This document shows positions 62,380-64,000 of a stretch of 64,000 nucleotides of DNA, in pieces. The translations under genes and the position numbers were made by a program. The number at the start of each line of letters is the position of its first letter. Position 1 is the stretch's first letter. Under the pieces are notes generated by a model. That model did no database searches. It was not told the origin of the DNA and was given only the letters and a program-made list of their open reading frames with translations. Location of the stretch: the NCBI RefSeq assembly GCF_020740795.1, contig NC_067291.1, forward strand, positions 13,334,780 through 13,398,779, given 5' to 3'. Origin of the DNA: Apus apus. Lineage: Eukaryota > Chordata > Aves > Apodiformes > Apodidae.

Positions 62380-63590
62380 CACCATGGTGCATTAATGGCT
62401 AGGGAGCAGACTGTGGAGACAAGGCTGTAAAACTTCTTGCCTGCACCCAGCCGATGTGCTGAGCTCTGAGTGCTGCCTGCAGAAACACAGAAAGTGTTTC
62501 TAGTATGGGTGGGTGGCAGGGGTGGTGGTACCTTTGCACTGCAGAGCCTGGGGCTGGCACAGCCCTGGCCCCAGAGGAAGGGGAGGAGCAAAGGCATTGG
62601 TAGGGCAGAGGCTGTGTTGTCATCTGTTGATCCCAGCTCCAGCCAAGGCAGAGAGAAGGTTGGCAGGTTCCCTGCTCTTTCAGCAAGGCCAGCAGGGCTG
62701 GAAAATCTCGGTGCCAAGAGAGCAATCTTTGGAGCAGGCGGCTGCCCTTTGTCCTGCTCTCTGGAGGGCAGTGACTGACTCACCCTCCACCCAGCTGGAG
62801 ACAGCCCAGGACATTTGTGTCCCTGTGGACCCAGCTAGCCAGGCAGGCCTGTGAGCTTTGCAGTCTCAGGCTGGAAGCGAACTCCAGGCTCTTTGGGAAG
62901 AAAGGAGGTATTTTCCTCCTGTGTCTGGCTTTCCCACATCCCTCGGAAGTCTCCCGTATGAGCAGCACAGCCAGGAGCAGGAAGCCATGGAGTTGTGTTG
63001 GGTGCACACCTCTGTGTCCTTGCCTGGGCAGCCACACGCCAAACGTCTCTGGGCCTCATGCTGGGTGGTCCAGGACATGCAGCAGCCTTGTGTCAGCAGC
63101 CTGCCTGGACCTCCTATCTCCAGTGTTCCCCATGGTTTATTGCTTTGTCCTCTGGAATATATCCTCTTTCCACCACGCTCTCCTTGTCTCTTCAGCATGG
63201 CTCATTCTTGATCTCTGTAGTCAATAACAGTCAATCGCAGCTTCATACAGGTGGTGTCTTCTTTCTTTTCAATAAATACCAGAAACAAATTTGTTAATTA
63301 TGATGTGAGTGGGCAGGTGTCTCCCACATGGCAAGGTAGGCTGGCTGTGACAGAGCCACAGTAGTGAGAGCATCACTGGTGGGTCAAGGTTCCTCTCCAT
63401 GCAGTACTTGTGAGGCTACATTCGGGGAACCATGTCCTGTTATGGCCCCACCAGCACAAGAGAGATCTTGATGATCTGAGTCTAAGAGAAGATCATTAGG
63501 AGAGGAAGACTTACTTGTAGGGGCATGAAGCACATGCTGCACCAGCACAGACTGGAGCTCAGACTCTGCTCAGAGGTGCACAGAGCGAGG
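62380..63590. other. GC-richer, stop-poor stretch, possible exons not resolved
   Basis: Several frames of about 70-135 codons overlap on both strands. On the minus strand one frame ends at a good donor (GGAGG|GTGAGT, exon end 62784) in phase 2, the phase needed by the exon starting at 61585. I cannot identify a protein family. AATAAA at about 63270 could end a plus-strand transcript. Confidence 0.3.
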
Positions 63591-63594
63591 ATAA

Positions 63595-63812
63595 GAGGTG
63601 GCAGGTAGAAATTGCAACAGATAAAAATGGTTCATGATGAGTGTGGTTAGCACTGGAGCTGTGCCCCAGGGAGATGGGAATCTTATCCTTGGAGACTTTT
63701 GGGACTTGACTGGATGAAACCTTCAACAGCCTGATCTAGCTTTGAGGGTAGCCCTACTCTGAGTAAGAGCTGGATGAGGTGACTTCCAGAAATCACTTCC
63801 AACATTATTTTT
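63595..63812 (+). mobile_element. CR1 LINE 3' fragment
   Basis: Blocks match CR1 3' sequence in order: GTGCCCCAGGGAGATGGGA, CTTGGAGACTTTTGGGACTT, CCTGATCTAGCTTTGAGGG and TGACTTCCAGAAATCACTTC. It ends at TTCCAACATTATTTT without an intact tail repeat. Confidence 0.8.
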
Positions 63813-64000
63813 TTTCTCCATTTCTGCCTATGACAAATGCCTGGAGCTTTCTTACGCAATGTCTGCCCTAAAATGTCAGCTAAAAGCCTCCTTGCCAAAA
63901 TCCTTGGTGGATTCTTTTGGAAATTGCAAACCTGGCCAAACTAGATCTTTGTGCACAGGATATGTCCCCTATATCTGCCTTCTGCTCCTTGTCCTTAGTA

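Noticed and set aside
59300..64000. Search for PLIN1 exons, expected beside PEX11A
   Set aside because: No perilipin PAT-domain sequence is visible on the plus strand before the window ends; it may lie further right.

Overview
This window looks like nuclear DNA from a bird, or less likely another sauropsid. Every interspersed repeat I can recognise is a CR1 LINE fragment, with no Alu, L1 or mammalian-type SINE. The genes have many short exons with GT-AG introns, and there is one sharp CpG island at about 56.2-56.95 kb. The gene pair in the right third is the conserved amniote head-to-head pair WDR93 (minus strand) and PEX11A (plus strand), which in mammals lies in the PLIN1-PEX11A-WDR93-MESP1-MESP2 block.

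Layout. 1-44.2 kb: about 44 kb of moderately AT-rich DNA with no gene I can recognise. It holds a long minus-strand CR1 (3.6-4.6 kb), a nested CR1 composite (26.6-27.05 kb), homopolymer runs and isolated chance reading frames. 44.2-55.8 kb: WDR93 on the minus strand. I reconstruct it as 16 coding exons whose phases agree at every junction, giving about 827 codons. Its introns hold a ~200 bp (GAAAA)n microsatellite, A-rich tracts and a CR1 that ends close to a splice donor. 55.8-56.55 kb: a short bidirectional promoter in the CpG island, with a perfect palindromic RFX X-box and a run of GC boxes. 56.55-59.6 kb: PEX11A in three coding exons, 245 codons plus stop, with a perfect Kozak start.

59.7-61.6 kb: two confident exons and one probable exon of an unrecognised minus-strand gene that converges on PEX11A. 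It ends in a 110-residue tail exon and sits where PLIN1 would be expected from mammalian gene order. The rest, to 64 kb, holds two old plus-strand CR1 3' ends and a GC-richer, stop-poor stretch that may hold further exons.

How the genes fit together. PEX11A is a peroxisome membrane elongation and fission factor. WDR93 is a WD-repeat protein linked to motile cilia and sperm axonemes. Their CDS starts are 785 bp apart, so they must share promoter sequence. The X-box, the binding motif of RFX ciliary regulators, sits in that shared region and fits WDR93's expected expression. All exon models come from reading splice signals and phase by eye, not from transcript data.
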